Source: CAYPPG01 sp964412555 (GTDB lineage: Bacteria > Hinthialibacterota > Hinthialibacteria > Hinthialibacterales > Hinthialibacteraceae). Taken from it: a DNA stretch of 64,000 nt. Below, piece after piece: positions 24,424-33,310 of this stretch (positions are counted from its first letter, which is position 1; each line of letters opens with the position of its first letter). The notes below the pieces were generated by a model. It searched no databases, was not told the DNA's origin, and saw nothing but the letters and a program-made list of their open reading frames with translations. The stretch is from NCBI GenBank assembly GCA_964412555.1, contig CAYPPG010000033.1:17690-81689 (forward strand), written 5' to 3'. The position numbers and the translations under genes were made by a program.

Positions 24424-25773
24424 ATGTCCTCTTATGATCCTATGTTCTTTCTTCACCCATTCAAAAAAAAATATCACACGATCTTCCCCGTCCAAGAAAT
24501 AATCATTCTCATCCTCAGTTTTCTCATTTTCTGGAGCCATCGATCCCAGCATTTTGCCGGAGACGGCGAACTTCTTTCCCGCATTACAGAAGGCGGGAAA
24601 TGGTTGGTCAAGAATGAATTGCTCTCCCAAGCTCTTATTCAGTGCTGCTATCAAATCGCTTCCTTTTGGCACCTCACCCCTTTGGAAATTATGAATGCCT
24701 TGTCCTGCTTCTGTGGAATTCTCTCTCTCTGGGTTTTGTTCCGCTTCGCCGATCATTTTTATGGCATTTCATATCCCTGGCCGTTGCTGCTTTTTCTTTC
24801 ATCGGGATTTTTCATCTATGCGTGCGGTCATACCGAATATTATCCCATCATGTTACCGGTCATGTTTCTCTATGGATATGCCGGCTTGGTCTATCTTCAA
24901 AACGAGAATACGATCAAAATTGTCATAGTTTTCTTTCTTCTTGCCACAGCGCTCCATTTTGCCATGCTGATCGCCCTCCCTTCCCTCTTCCTCTTGCCTT
25001 GGTTGAAAGGCCGAGTGGCGGACTACAAAGCAATATTCATTCGCTTGTTCCCATGCCTGCTTTTGCTTTTTCTCATTCGTAACCATTCCCAACTTTTATT
25101 CGGTCATAAAGCATCGGGTCTCTCCCCCGCCTGGAACCTCCTTCCTCTGTTCCCTTATGAAAACATGTACCGGTATTACGCCTTCTTCGACTGGCATCAT
25201 TTGATTGATTGGTTGTATGGCTGGAGTCGCCGTTCCTGGATTTTCTGGCCTATGATCCTTTGGATTTCTTACTCGGAGGGTTTCAAAAGCCTTCTTCGAA
25301 AAGATCGTCTCTTCTTTTTTGTTTATACGATTTGTTTCACACTCTGGTCTATGGTATGGCATCCGGATTTAAGTATGTTGAAAGACTGGGATTTGTTCGC
25401 TCTGGAGGCAGCCCCTTGTTTGCTGCTTTTACTGTCGTGTATCCCCTCCATCCGTCAAAAACGTTTTCCCTCCACCGTACTTGTCGGAGCCTGCATCGCA
25501 TCTACCCTGATCGTGTATTCATACATCTTGCAAAAGGCCGATCTACCGCAAAAAGGCTACGGTTCAATCAAAGCCGATGTCGGCAAGAATATTCAATACG
25601 AGTTTACGCTTGATGGTTTCAACCGCCAAACCACCATCCCGCGCCTTCGTGAAGGAATCTACAACGGAAAATTCATTGACCGAACGCACCGGGAGGTTAC
25701 GGATTTTCACGTCTTCGTACTGGAAGGATACAAAACATCAATTCCATTTGAAGTTTCTTACACAAACAAATGA
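24424..25773 (+). CDS. Polytopic membrane protein, possible GT-C glycosyltransferase
   Basis: The 449-residue protein has about ten membrane segments. An exported loop after the first span holds FAGDGELLSR, which could supply the acidic residue typical of GT-C enzymes, and a later loop reads CGHTEYYPIM. The C-terminal about 80 residues are soluble and end with a beta-rich part. This layout resembles undecaprenyl- or dolichyl-phosphate sugar-dependent transferases of the PMT/ArnT type, but no family signature is clear. It is a single gene facing a convergent sensor gene. The call is tentative. Confidence 0.55.
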   Translation: MSSYDPMFFLHPFKKKYHTIFPVQEIIILILSFLIFWSHRSQHFAGDGELLSRITEGGKWLVKNELLSQALIQCCYQIASFWHLTPLEIMNALSCFCGILSLWVLFRFADHFYGISYPWPLLLFLSSGFFIYACGHTEYYPIMLPVMFLYGYAGLVYLQNENTIKIVIVFFLLATALHFAMLIALPSLFLLPWLKGRVADYKAIFIRLFPCLLLLFLIRNHSQLLFGHKASGLSPAWNLLPLFPYENMYRYYAFFDWHHLIDWLYGWSRRSWIFWPMILWISYSEGFKSLLRKDRLFFFVYTICFTLWSMVWHPDLSMLKDWDLFALEAAPCLLLLLSCIPSIRQKRFPSTVLVGACIASTLIVYSYILQKADLPQKGYGSIKADVGKNIQYEFTLDGFNRQTTIPRLREGIYNGKFIDRTHREVTDFHVFVLEGYKTSIPFEVSYTNK

Positions 25774-25839
25774 TACTTATACTGAACCGGCATAGATATG
25801 TTCGTTTGGGACAGGGTTGCAATCCGTTATCTCAGATGG

Positions 25840-27081
25840 TTACGACAAATCTTCATCCTCAAACAAATCGGGGTAAAGTTTTTTGGCACATTCAGGGCAG
25901 ATGCCATGCGTGAATTTGACTTCGGAGTGAGAGTTGAAATAAGATTCTAAACTGTTCCAATACCCTTGATCATCTCGGATTTTCTTACAACTCGAACAAA
26001 TCGGAAGCAGGCCGCTGAGTTGTTTGACTTGTGAAAGCGCATCCCTCAATTCAGAGATGAGTTCTTCTCTATCCTCTTCGATCCGTTTGCGTTCGGCAAT
26101 TTCCGAGTGAAGGGACGTATTGATATCGGTTAATTCGGAAGTACGTTTTTGAATAGTTTCTTCAAGATTTAACATATGATCCCGTAAAGTGCGGGACATT
26201 GTATTGAATGATCGGGTCAATTCACCCCATTCATATCCTGCAGGCATTGCAATCTCTTCACCCAGATGATCTTCGTCGGTTGAAATCTGAATCGCTTTCT
26301 GCCGTATGTTGTTCAAAGGGGTAAAAAGCAAGCGCCGATACAACCAAAATTGTACCATATAAATCCCCACCAGAATGAGCAAGAGAAGAGCGATCAATTG
26401 CAAGGAAAAGCGATCCGCATTTTGATACGCTTTCGCCAGAGGAACACGGATGGAAATAGCAGAAGCCACATCATCAACCTCGCGATGAAAACTCCGCTCT
26501 GAACCATAAAATTCGACGAGATTCACCGGTGCCTGATCCGGCGTGCTATGGCACAATAGACAAGATTGCTCCAGAGTTTCCCCTTTGCGCAATAAAACGA
26601 AGTAAGGTTGGTTCTCGAACTGACGAATATCTGATCGTTCGATGAGATCAGAATTGGAATTCAGTTCTTGCAAGAATTGCCTTTCATAAGTATCCGCTTC
26701 GTTTTCTTTGCTGCGCGCATTGATCGCACATTCTTTGTAATAATAATCACCTTCTTCGTTGTTATTTATATCTTTAAAAATGCGGTCGATTTCACGAACG
26801 GCATAGGTGGACGACATCCAACTCGGTTCAAAATAATCCCTGGAACGAAATGGCTCACTCCAATTCAGCAATGCCGGTTTCATGATTTGTGAAAAATAAT
26901 GGTGTGTCGCTAAATTGCGGTTGAGTAAAAGACGGGCTTTGGATTCCGCTTCCTGCAGTGCCAATTGCCTCATGTTCGAATTCACGAGGTAAATGAATAC
27001 TATCCCGGCACACGTCAAAACGGCACCCGTCAAGATATTCAAGAGAGTACTGATTTTAACTGATTTTGAACAAAACTTCAT
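25840..27081 (-). CDS. Membrane sensor: DUF3365 haem domain, HAMP, Cys-rich tail
   Basis: The 413-residue protein has an N-terminal membrane span, an exported DUF3365/Tll0287-like domain that contains CLLCH (a CxxCH haem c site, about residue 180) and a second span near residue 245. A HAMP domain (PLNNIRQKAIQI...ELTRSFNTMSRTL) and a coiled coil follow. The protein ends with LLPICSSCKKIRDDQGYW and, later, HGICPECAKKLYP, a conserved Cys-rich tail found at the end of several bacterial signalling proteins. No kinase, GGDEF or other output domain is present. It may sense redox or gases. The frame is open to 27123, but 27081 places the first span properly. Confidence 0.8.
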   Translation of the reverse strand: MKFCSKSVKISTLLNILTGAVLTCAGIVFIYLVNSNMRQLALQEAESKARLLLNRNLATHHYFSQIMKPALLNWSEPFRSRDYFEPSWMSSTYAVREIDRIFKDINNNEEGDYYYKECAINARSKENEADTYERQFLQELNSNSDLIERSDIRQFENQPYFVLLRKGETLEQSCLLCHSTPDQAPVNLVEFYGSERSFHREVDDVASAISIRVPLAKAYQNADRFSLQLIALLLLILVGIYMVQFWLYRRLLFTPLNNIRQKAIQISTDEDHLGEEIAMPAGYEWGELTRSFNTMSRTLRDHMLNLEETIQKRTSELTDINTSLHSEIAERKRIEEDREELISELRDALSQVKQLSGLLPICSSCKKIRDDQGYWNSLESYFNSHSEVKFTHGICPECAKKLYPDLFEDEDLS

Positions 27082-27123
27082 TATTTCAAATATTACTTCA
27101 ACAGGCTTCCTATTTAAATGCAT

Positions 27124-27441
27124 TCATCGAATCAAAATAACGAATCACTTACTGTATTGTAGTGGATATTTTCAAAATTCCAGGTGGATTTGTGGATACT
27201 CTCACATCCGATAGGATACAAGGAAGGTCATAGTTCCCAGTACTTGAGGCAAAGTAAATGTCCTCGCATGCAAATTGGGGCTAAATCCGTTGACAATGCA
27301 GGTGGAGTATGATGTAGGAAAAGATGTTCACGCTTCGACACGTGCATTGCCTTTTCTGTTCATTCACGTTCTGTTAATATTTTCATAACACAATTCATGT
27401 AGAATTTCGCTGCAATTGATATTTTATTGAATAGGTGAACC
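27124..27441. other. Intergenic stretch, nothing recognised
   Basis: The 318-base spacer lies between divergent genes and must carry both promoters. One loose candidate on the plus strand is TTGACA at about 27289 with TGTAGG 17 bases later. No repeat or RNA structure was seen. Confidence 0.3.
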
Positions 27442-30400
27442 ATGAAAGATCATATTCTTTTCTCGATTTCGATTTTATTGCTTTCGATCACGATCACGAG
27501 TGCTGCGATGGGAGAGGATTGGCCTATGTGGCGCTATGACGCAAACCGCAGTGCGGCCAGTCCGCATGATTTGCCCCACCAGTTATATTTGCAGTGGGTA
27601 CAGGAATATCCACCACTGGAACCGGTCTGGGAAAATCCACTGAATCGCGATCTGATGCAATTCGACAAAGCCTATGAACCAATCGTGCTGGGAAACACGA
27701 TGTACTTCGGTTCCAATGCCTCCGACCGGATGGTTGCCCTGGATACGGATACCGGAAAAGAAAAATGGGCGTTTCACGTCGGCGGTCCCGTTCGCTTTCC
27801 ACCGGTTGGCGGCAAGGGAAAAATCTACTTCGTCAGCGATGACGGTTGTTTGTACTGTCTGAACGCAGACTCCGGTGAGTTGCTCTGGAAATATCGAGGC
27901 ACTCCTTCTGACCGGAAAATCTTAGGCAATGAACGCTTGATTTCAACCTGGCCTGCGCGTGGAGGTCCGGTGCTCAAAGACGGCATTGTCTACTTTGCCT
28001 CGGGTATTTGGCCGTTTATGGGAGTGTTCATCTACGCGTTGGATGCGGAGACCGGCGAGGAAATATGGGTAAATGACAGTTCAAGTTCAACCTTTATGAA
28101 TCAACCCCATAATTCTCCCTCCTTTGCCAGCATTGCCCCGCAGGGAATTTTCGTGGTGGCCGGCGACAAACTTCTCGTCCCCGGAGGCCGGTCGGTTCCC
28201 GCTTGTTTCGACCGAAATACCGGTGAACTTTTATACTATCAACTCGCCCGTCATAACAAAACCGGCGGCGCTTTTGTGTGCGCCATTGACGACAAATTTA
28301 TCAACTATCATCGTGATCAAGTCACTACAATATACGATCTCGAAACCGGGGATAGAGTGCTCCCCCGCTTCGGAAATATCCCTGTCCTCACAGGGGATGC
28401 CTTCTACTGTTTGGGTGAATCAATCACTGCTTTCGACTATGCCAATATGAAATGCGTTGAACGGGAAGAGATCGTCAAAGATTCGGATACCCACGAAGTC
28501 CAGGTCAAAACGGAAAGAGAATGGATCCTAGACAAACTATGGGAACTCGAGGTTGACAGCCGAGGTGACCTGATCAAGGCAGGTAACCAGCTCTATGCAG
28601 GCGGCCATAACATAGTGACCGCTCTCGATCTTTCCACCCCGAATCAAAGACCACAAATATCATGGACATCCGAAATCGATGGAACCGTCGCGAGAATCGT
28701 CGCTGCGGATGACAAACTTTTCGTCGTGACTCTGGAAGGCCGAATATACACGTTCGGGGGAGAACAGACCGATCCCGTCAACTATCCTTATGAAACAAAA
28801 TCAAAACCATTGGATGGTAAAACCATCGCAGAGGCAAAAGCCATCCTCAATATCACCAAACAAAAAGATGGCTATTGCCTCGTCTACGGCCTGGAAAACG
28901 GTGACCTGGCAGAAGCGCTCGTTCGCCATTCCAATTTGAACGTGATTGCCGTCGATCCGGACCGGGAAAAAGTCGATCGCCTGCGAAAACAATTCACGGA
29001 GGCCGATTTGTATGGAAAGCGGTTATCGGTTCAAGTCGGAAATCCAACGACTTTTCCCGCTCCCCCTTATCTCGCGAATCTAACCATTTTCGAAGACACG
29101 AAATCGATCGACGCTATCAAAGACCAAGAGCTATATGAAAATATTTATAAAAGCGTCCGCCCCTATGGGGGTGTCATTTGTATGAGACCCGAGTCAGACA
29201 ACACGCTATCCATTGTCAAAGCCATCCAACAGTGCAAATTCCCTCAAGCGAAACTCATCGAATCCGATGGATTCTTGCTTCTGATTCGCGAAGGCGCTCT
29301 CCCCGGTTCCGCCAATTGGACACACCAATACGGGGATATCGCCAACACCGTGAAATCGGATGACCAATTGGTCAAACTTCCTCTCGGTATTCTTTGGTTC
29401 GGGGGCAGTTCCAACACCGATGTCCTCCCCCGTCATGGCCATGGGCCTCCCGAGCAGATCGTCGACGGCCGATTGTATATCGAAGGCATCGACTCGCTCA
29501 GTGCCCGAGATGTCTATACCGGCCGTGTGCTATGGAAACGAACCTTCGAAAACCTTGGAAATTATGGAGTCTATTATGACGATACCTATAAAGATACTCC
29601 ACTCGACCCGGCCTACAATCAAATCCACATTCCCGGCGCCAACGCGCGAGGAACGAATTATGTCGTGACAAAGGATAAAGTGTATATTCTCGAAGGTGAA
29701 AAATGCCAGGTTCTCGATCCCGTAAGCGGTGAAACAATTATCGAAATCGAACTGCCCATGCTCCCCACCGATAAAACTCAACCGCACTGGGGCTATATCG
29801 GTGTGTATGATGACTACCTTATCGCCGGCGCGGATATTGTGGAGTATAAAGAAGCCGTAGAATTTGAGGATCTGAGCAGCAAGCGTAAACCTTTTTACAA
29901 TTTCGACATCACATCCAGCAAACGCCTAATCGTAATGAACAGACACACAGGCGATGTCTTTTGGACATTCAATTCGGAATTGGGATTTCGCCACAATACC
30001 ATTGTCGCCGGGAATGGCAAACTTTTCTGTATTGACCGTATGCCGGATGCGGTAATTGAAAAATTGAAACGACGTGGAAAAACGTTTCTTGGCACCCCGC
30101 GTCTTTTGGCTTTCGATATCAAAACCGGCAACATTCTTTGGAGTTCCACGGAAAACATCTTCGGTACGTGGTTGGGTTATTCAGCTGAACGGGATATTTT
30201 ATTGCAAGCCTGCCGTGACTCCCGAGACATGCTGGCCGGCGAACCGGATGAAGGAATGGCTGCCTATCGTGGGAAAGACGGTAAACGATTATGGAGAAAC
30301 GAAGCGCGCTATGGAGGTCCCTGTATTCTTCACGATGAGACCATCATCACAGAACCCTATGCCTTCAACCTTCGAACGGGTGAACAAAAAATGCGCACCA

Positions 30401-31257
30401 ATCCTCTCACCGGCGAAGAAACACCGTGGATGTTCAAGCGAAATTACGGCTGCAATTACGCCATCGGCAGTGAACATCTCCTGACCTTCCGCTCTGCCGC
30501 CGCCGGTTTTTACGATCTCGAACGCGACGGAGGAACCGGTAACTTCGGCGGCTTCAAATCCGGTTGTACATCCAACCTTATCGCCGCCAACGGTCTTCTC
30601 AACGCCCCGGATTATACTCGTACCTGTTCTTGCAGTTATCAGAATCAATCGTCTCTCGCCATGATTCACGATCCCGGCGTCGAAATATGGACTTTCAATC
30701 CGTTCAGCGCTGGCGAGGGGGAAATTAAACGTGTCGGTATCAATCTCGGTGCGCCTGGAGACCGCCGAGCGGATAATGGTACCCTTTGGTTGGAGTATCC
30801 ACAAAAGGGAAGTCCGTCACCGGAAGTCACGATTCACACCGAACCGGAAACAGCATTCTGGTTCCACCATCATACCTCCCGTTTCAGCGGCGAGGATCTG
30901 AAATGGGTAGCGGCATCGGGAATAAAAGGTGTGAGAAAGATTTCCCTACGTCTTTCAGATACCCCCCAACCAGCGCAAACATACACCGTTCGCCTTATCT
31001 TCGCCGAACCGGAACAACTCAATCAAGGTGACCGGATTTTCAACGTCTCTATCCAAGACCGAAAAGTCTTACAAGATTTTGATATTTTGAACGAAACAGA
31101 AAAGATTCGCCACAGCCTGATAAAAGAATTCCGAAATATCCCGGTCTCTCAAGACCTGCTGATCACCCTCGATCCCAGCGAATCCAGTACAATCCAGCAA
31201 CCGATCCTCTCCGGTATTGAAGTGATCTCCGAGACGCTCCTCAGCCGAACTCAATAG
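27442..31257 (+). CDS. Giant secreted PQQ-like propeller with Rossmann insert and malectin-like end
   Basis: The 1271-residue protein starts with a signal peptide (ending near SAAMGE). Residues about 30-455 form a PQQ-type beta-propeller (EDWPMWRYDANRSA, VALDTDTGKEKWAF, YCLNADSGELLWKY). Residues about 470-620 resemble a SAM-methyltransferase-like Rossmann domain (CLVYGLENGDLAEALV, VIAVDPDREKVDRLR). A second propeller follows to about residue 1110, with LLAFDIKTGNILW blades. The last 140 residues look malectin-like (VRLIFAEPEQ). The architecture is known from planctomycete-like bacteria; no activity is established. It lies upstream of a pectate lyase on the same strand. Confidence 0.82.
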   Translation: MKDHILFSISILLLSITITSAAMGEDWPMWRYDANRSAASPHDLPHQLYLQWVQEYPPLEPVWENPLNRDLMQFDKAYEPIVLGNTMYFGSNASDRMVALDTDTGKEKWAFHVGGPVRFPPVGGKGKIYFVSDDGCLYCLNADSGELLWKYRGTPSDRKILGNERLISTWPARGGPVLKDGIVYFASGIWPFMGVFIYALDAETGEEIWVNDSSSSTFMNQPHNSPSFASIAPQGIFVVAGDKLLVPGGRSVPACFDRNTGELLYYQLARHNKTGGAFVCAIDDKFINYHRDQVTTIYDLETGDRVLPRFGNIPVLTGDAFYCLGESITAFDYANMKCVEREEIVKDSDTHEVQVKTEREWILDKLWELEVDSRGDLIKAGNQLYAGGHNIVTALDLSTPNQRPQISWTSEIDGTVARIVAADDKLFVVTLEGRIYTFGGEQTDPVNYPYETKSKPLDGKTIAEAKAILNITKQKDGYCLVYGLENGDLAEALVRHSNLNVIAVDPDREKVDRLRKQFTEADLYGKRLSVQVGNPTTFPAPPYLANLTIFEDTKSIDAIKDQELYENIYKSVRPYGGVICMRPESDNTLSIVKAIQQCKFPQAKLIESDGFLLLIREGALPGSANWTHQYGDIANTVKSDDQLVKLPLGILWFGGSSNTDVLPRHGHGPPEQIVDGRLYIEGIDSLSARDVYTGRVLWKRTFENLGNYGVYYDDTYKDTPLDPAYNQIHIPGANARGTNYVVTKDKVYILEGEKCQVLDPVSGETIIEIELPMLPTDKTQPHWGYIGVYDDYLIAGADIVEYKEAVEFEDLSSKRKPFYNFDITSSKRLIVMNRHTGDVFWTFNSELGFRHNTIVAGNGKLFCIDRMPDAVIEKLKRRGKTFLGTPRLLAFDIKTGNILWSSTENIFGTWLGYSAERDILLQACRDSRDMLAGEPDEGMAAYRGKDGKRLWRNEARYGGPCILHDETIITEPYAFNLRTGEQKMRTNPLTGEETPWMFKRNYGCNYAIGSEHLLTFRSAAAGFYDLERDGGTGNFGGFKSGCTSNLIAANGLLNAPDYTRTCSCSYQNQSSLAMIHDPGVEIWTFNPFSAGEGEIKRVGINLGAPGDRRADNGTLWLEYPQKGSPSPEVTIHTEPETAFWFHHHTSRFSGEDLKWVAASGIKGVRKISLRLSDTPQPAQTYTVRLIFAEPEQLNQGDRIFNVSIQDRKVLQDFDILNETEKIRHSLIKEFRNIPVSQDLLITLDPSESSTIQQPILSGIEVISETLLSRTQ

Positions 31258-31343
31258 GGGTGGCAGAAAAACTTTCAAAAAGTCTATAATACACGATACA
31301 AACAAAACAATATCCTTGTCCAATCTTTCATAAGGAGTATTTT

Positions 31344-32702
31344 ATGTATTGTCTCAAAACAAGTATCCTTTTCGCTTTTCTCCTGCTTTTCAACGTACAC
31401 CAAATGTTTTCCATGGAAACGTCCAGTTCCACAAAGCAACTCCTCGCGTTTCCGGGAGCCGAAGGATTTGGCGCTTATGCCAAAGGGGGACGGGGTGGAG
31501 AGGTCTATCGTGTCACAACGCTTGAAGATCAAGGTTCCGGCAGTTTGCGCTGGGCGGTGGAGCAGGAAGGCCCACGCACTATTGTATTTGACATTTCAGG
31601 AACTATTGTCCTCGAAAATACGCTCCGGATTCAAAATCCCTCTATCACTATTGCCGGGCAAACCGCGCCCGGAGATGGAATCTGTCTCAAAGATGACTCA
31701 TTGGTCATCGAAACGCATGACGTCATTGTACGTTACCTGCGCTGCCGATTAGGTGACCAGGGCGATGAGGGAGATGCGATCAGTATCAGCAAAGGAAAAA
31801 ATATCATTCTCGATCATTGTTCCGCCAGTTGGAGCACGGATGAGACGTTATCCGCATCGACCGGTGATCCCTCACTGACTCAGGTCACTGTGCAGTGGTG
31901 CTTTATCACCGAAGCACTGAATCCCGATAATCATGGTTTTGGTTCCCTCATTCGTGGCACAGGCGGCGCTCAATACAGTTTTCACCATAATCTGTACGCC
32001 CATAATCGTGGACGAAATCCGCGGCCAGGGAATTATGATCACAATCCTCATGAAGAGGATCCCGAAGGTTTATTGCTGGATTTCAGAAACAACGTGATTT
32101 ACAACTGGGGTGGCAGTTATGCAGGATATAACAGCGATGAGCAAAGTGTAACCCGCCTAAATTATGTGGGCAATTTCCTGATCCCCGGAGTTAATTCAAA
32201 AAACAACGGAAAAGCTTATCGAACCGGCTCACTCTATAACCGATCATTCTTCGAGGGCAATGTATATGATTTCAACATACCGGATAATCAATGGGATTTG
32301 GTTATTTTTGATGAGGATTGGACTGGCAAACAGGTCAAAAATTATAAACAAAACCGACCATTTGAAACCGGTCCGATTCAAGAGGAAGATGCATGGACTG
32401 CTTTCCACCGAATTATGGCATCCGGAGGAGCAAGTTTGCCGACTCGGGATGCGGTTGACAGGCGCATCATTGACAACATTCAACAACGGACAGGAAAAAT
32501 CATTAACAGTCAGGAAGAGGTTGGCGGATGGCCCCCCTTAGATACGCTTCCACCTCCATTTGATACAGATAAGGATGGTATGCCCGACGCATGGGAAAAA
32601 AACCATGGATTCAATCCCCAAAATCCGGAAGATCGAAACGGTGATCAAGATCATGACGGCTATACCAATCTAGAACAATATCTCAATGATCTTTGCCACT
32701 AA
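31344..32702 (+). CDS. Secreted pectate lyase-like polysaccharide lyase
   Basis: The 452-residue protein has a signal peptide and then the PL1-type start FPGAEGFGAYAKGGRGGEVYRVTTLED. The parallel beta-helix carries ISISKGKNIILDHCSASWSTDE, with the DHCS..W motif and Asp residues that bind calcium, and later HHNLYAHNRGRNPRP, which supplies the Arg and His typical of the family. The end, DTDKDGMPDAWE...NGDQDHDGYTNLEQY, is a calcium-binding EF-hand-like repeat. It should cleave pectin-type uronans by beta-elimination outside the cell. A good ribosome site (AAGGAG) precedes it, 86 bases after the propeller gene. Confidence 0.9.
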   Translation: MYCLKTSILFAFLLLFNVHQMFSMETSSSTKQLLAFPGAEGFGAYAKGGRGGEVYRVTTLEDQGSGSLRWAVEQEGPRTIVFDISGTIVLENTLRIQNPSITIAGQTAPGDGICLKDDSLVIETHDVIVRYLRCRLGDQGDEGDAISISKGKNIILDHCSASWSTDETLSASTGDPSLTQVTVQWCFITEALNPDNHGFGSLIRGTGGAQYSFHHNLYAHNRGRNPRPGNYDHNPHEEDPEGLLLDFRNNVIYNWGGSYAGYNSDEQSVTRLNYVGNFLIPGVNSKNNGKAYRTGSLYNRSFFEGNVYDFNIPDNQWDLVIFDEDWTGKQVKNYKQNRPFETGPIQEEDAWTAFHRIMASGGASLPTRDAVDRRIIDNIQQRTGKIINSQEEVGGWPPLDTLPPPFDTDKDGMPDAWEKNHGFNPQNPEDRNGDQDHDGYTNLEQYLNDLCH

Positions 32703-32838
32703 GTCATCATGAGATGTCGATTCTATCCCCTTCACCAATAGGCAGATTAAATATTCCTAATTCTATCGGGGAAAAACGAGAAAACCATCGAACGAAAAGA
32801 TAGCTGTTTCCAGAAGTAAATTTACCAGCGTTGTTCAT

Positions 32839-33207
32839 TCATACAAATTGTATGATCCGCAAAAAATTTCCCTCCGGATCCTTGAATTCCGCCAAAAACG
32901 AACCGAAATCTTTGCGTGGTAAAAAAGAAAACTCCACCCCCTTTTCCTGCAGATTTTTCGCAAAAGATTCGATATCTCCCACTTCCATACTGAACCGCAC
33001 TGTATTGCGAACCGGCTTCGATTGGGAAAGTACATTTGAATCCCCCAAATGCAATGCGAGATTCGATCCGTCGAGTTCGTATTCCACCCACATATCGGTT
33101 TCGACGACCGGTAATCCCAAACCGAGCGTCTCTCCGTAAAATCGTTTCATCATTTCCATATTCTTCACATAAATAAAAACTGCATTGATTCGTTTCACTC
33201 CGGGCAT
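32839..33207 (-). CDS. VOC-family (glyoxalase/bleomycin resistance-type) protein
   Basis: The 122-residue protein has the two-beta-alpha-beta VOC fold: INAVFIYVKNMEMMKRFYGETLGL at the start and FLAEFKDPEGNFLRIIQF at the end. Likely metal ligands are a His in ALHLGD and the Glu or Asp residues of the other module, so the metal site is uncertain. Substrates in this superfamily vary widely. The gene is alone between the lyase and the GH2 gene, on the minus strand. Confidence 0.85.
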   Translation of the reverse strand: MPGVKRINAVFIYVKNMEMMKRFYGETLGLGLPVVETDMWVEYELDGSNLALHLGDSNVLSQSKPVRNTVRFSMEVGDIESFAKNLQEKGVEFSFLPRKDFGSFLAEFKDPEGNFLRIIQFV

Positions 33208-33310
33208 CGATCAGTTCTCCTTCATCCACTAGTAAAAAAGTAATCAAAATCATTTTATTCCTTCATGATGCCGGAATGAAGGAACATATCCTTCTATTTA
33301 AAGAACAAAC

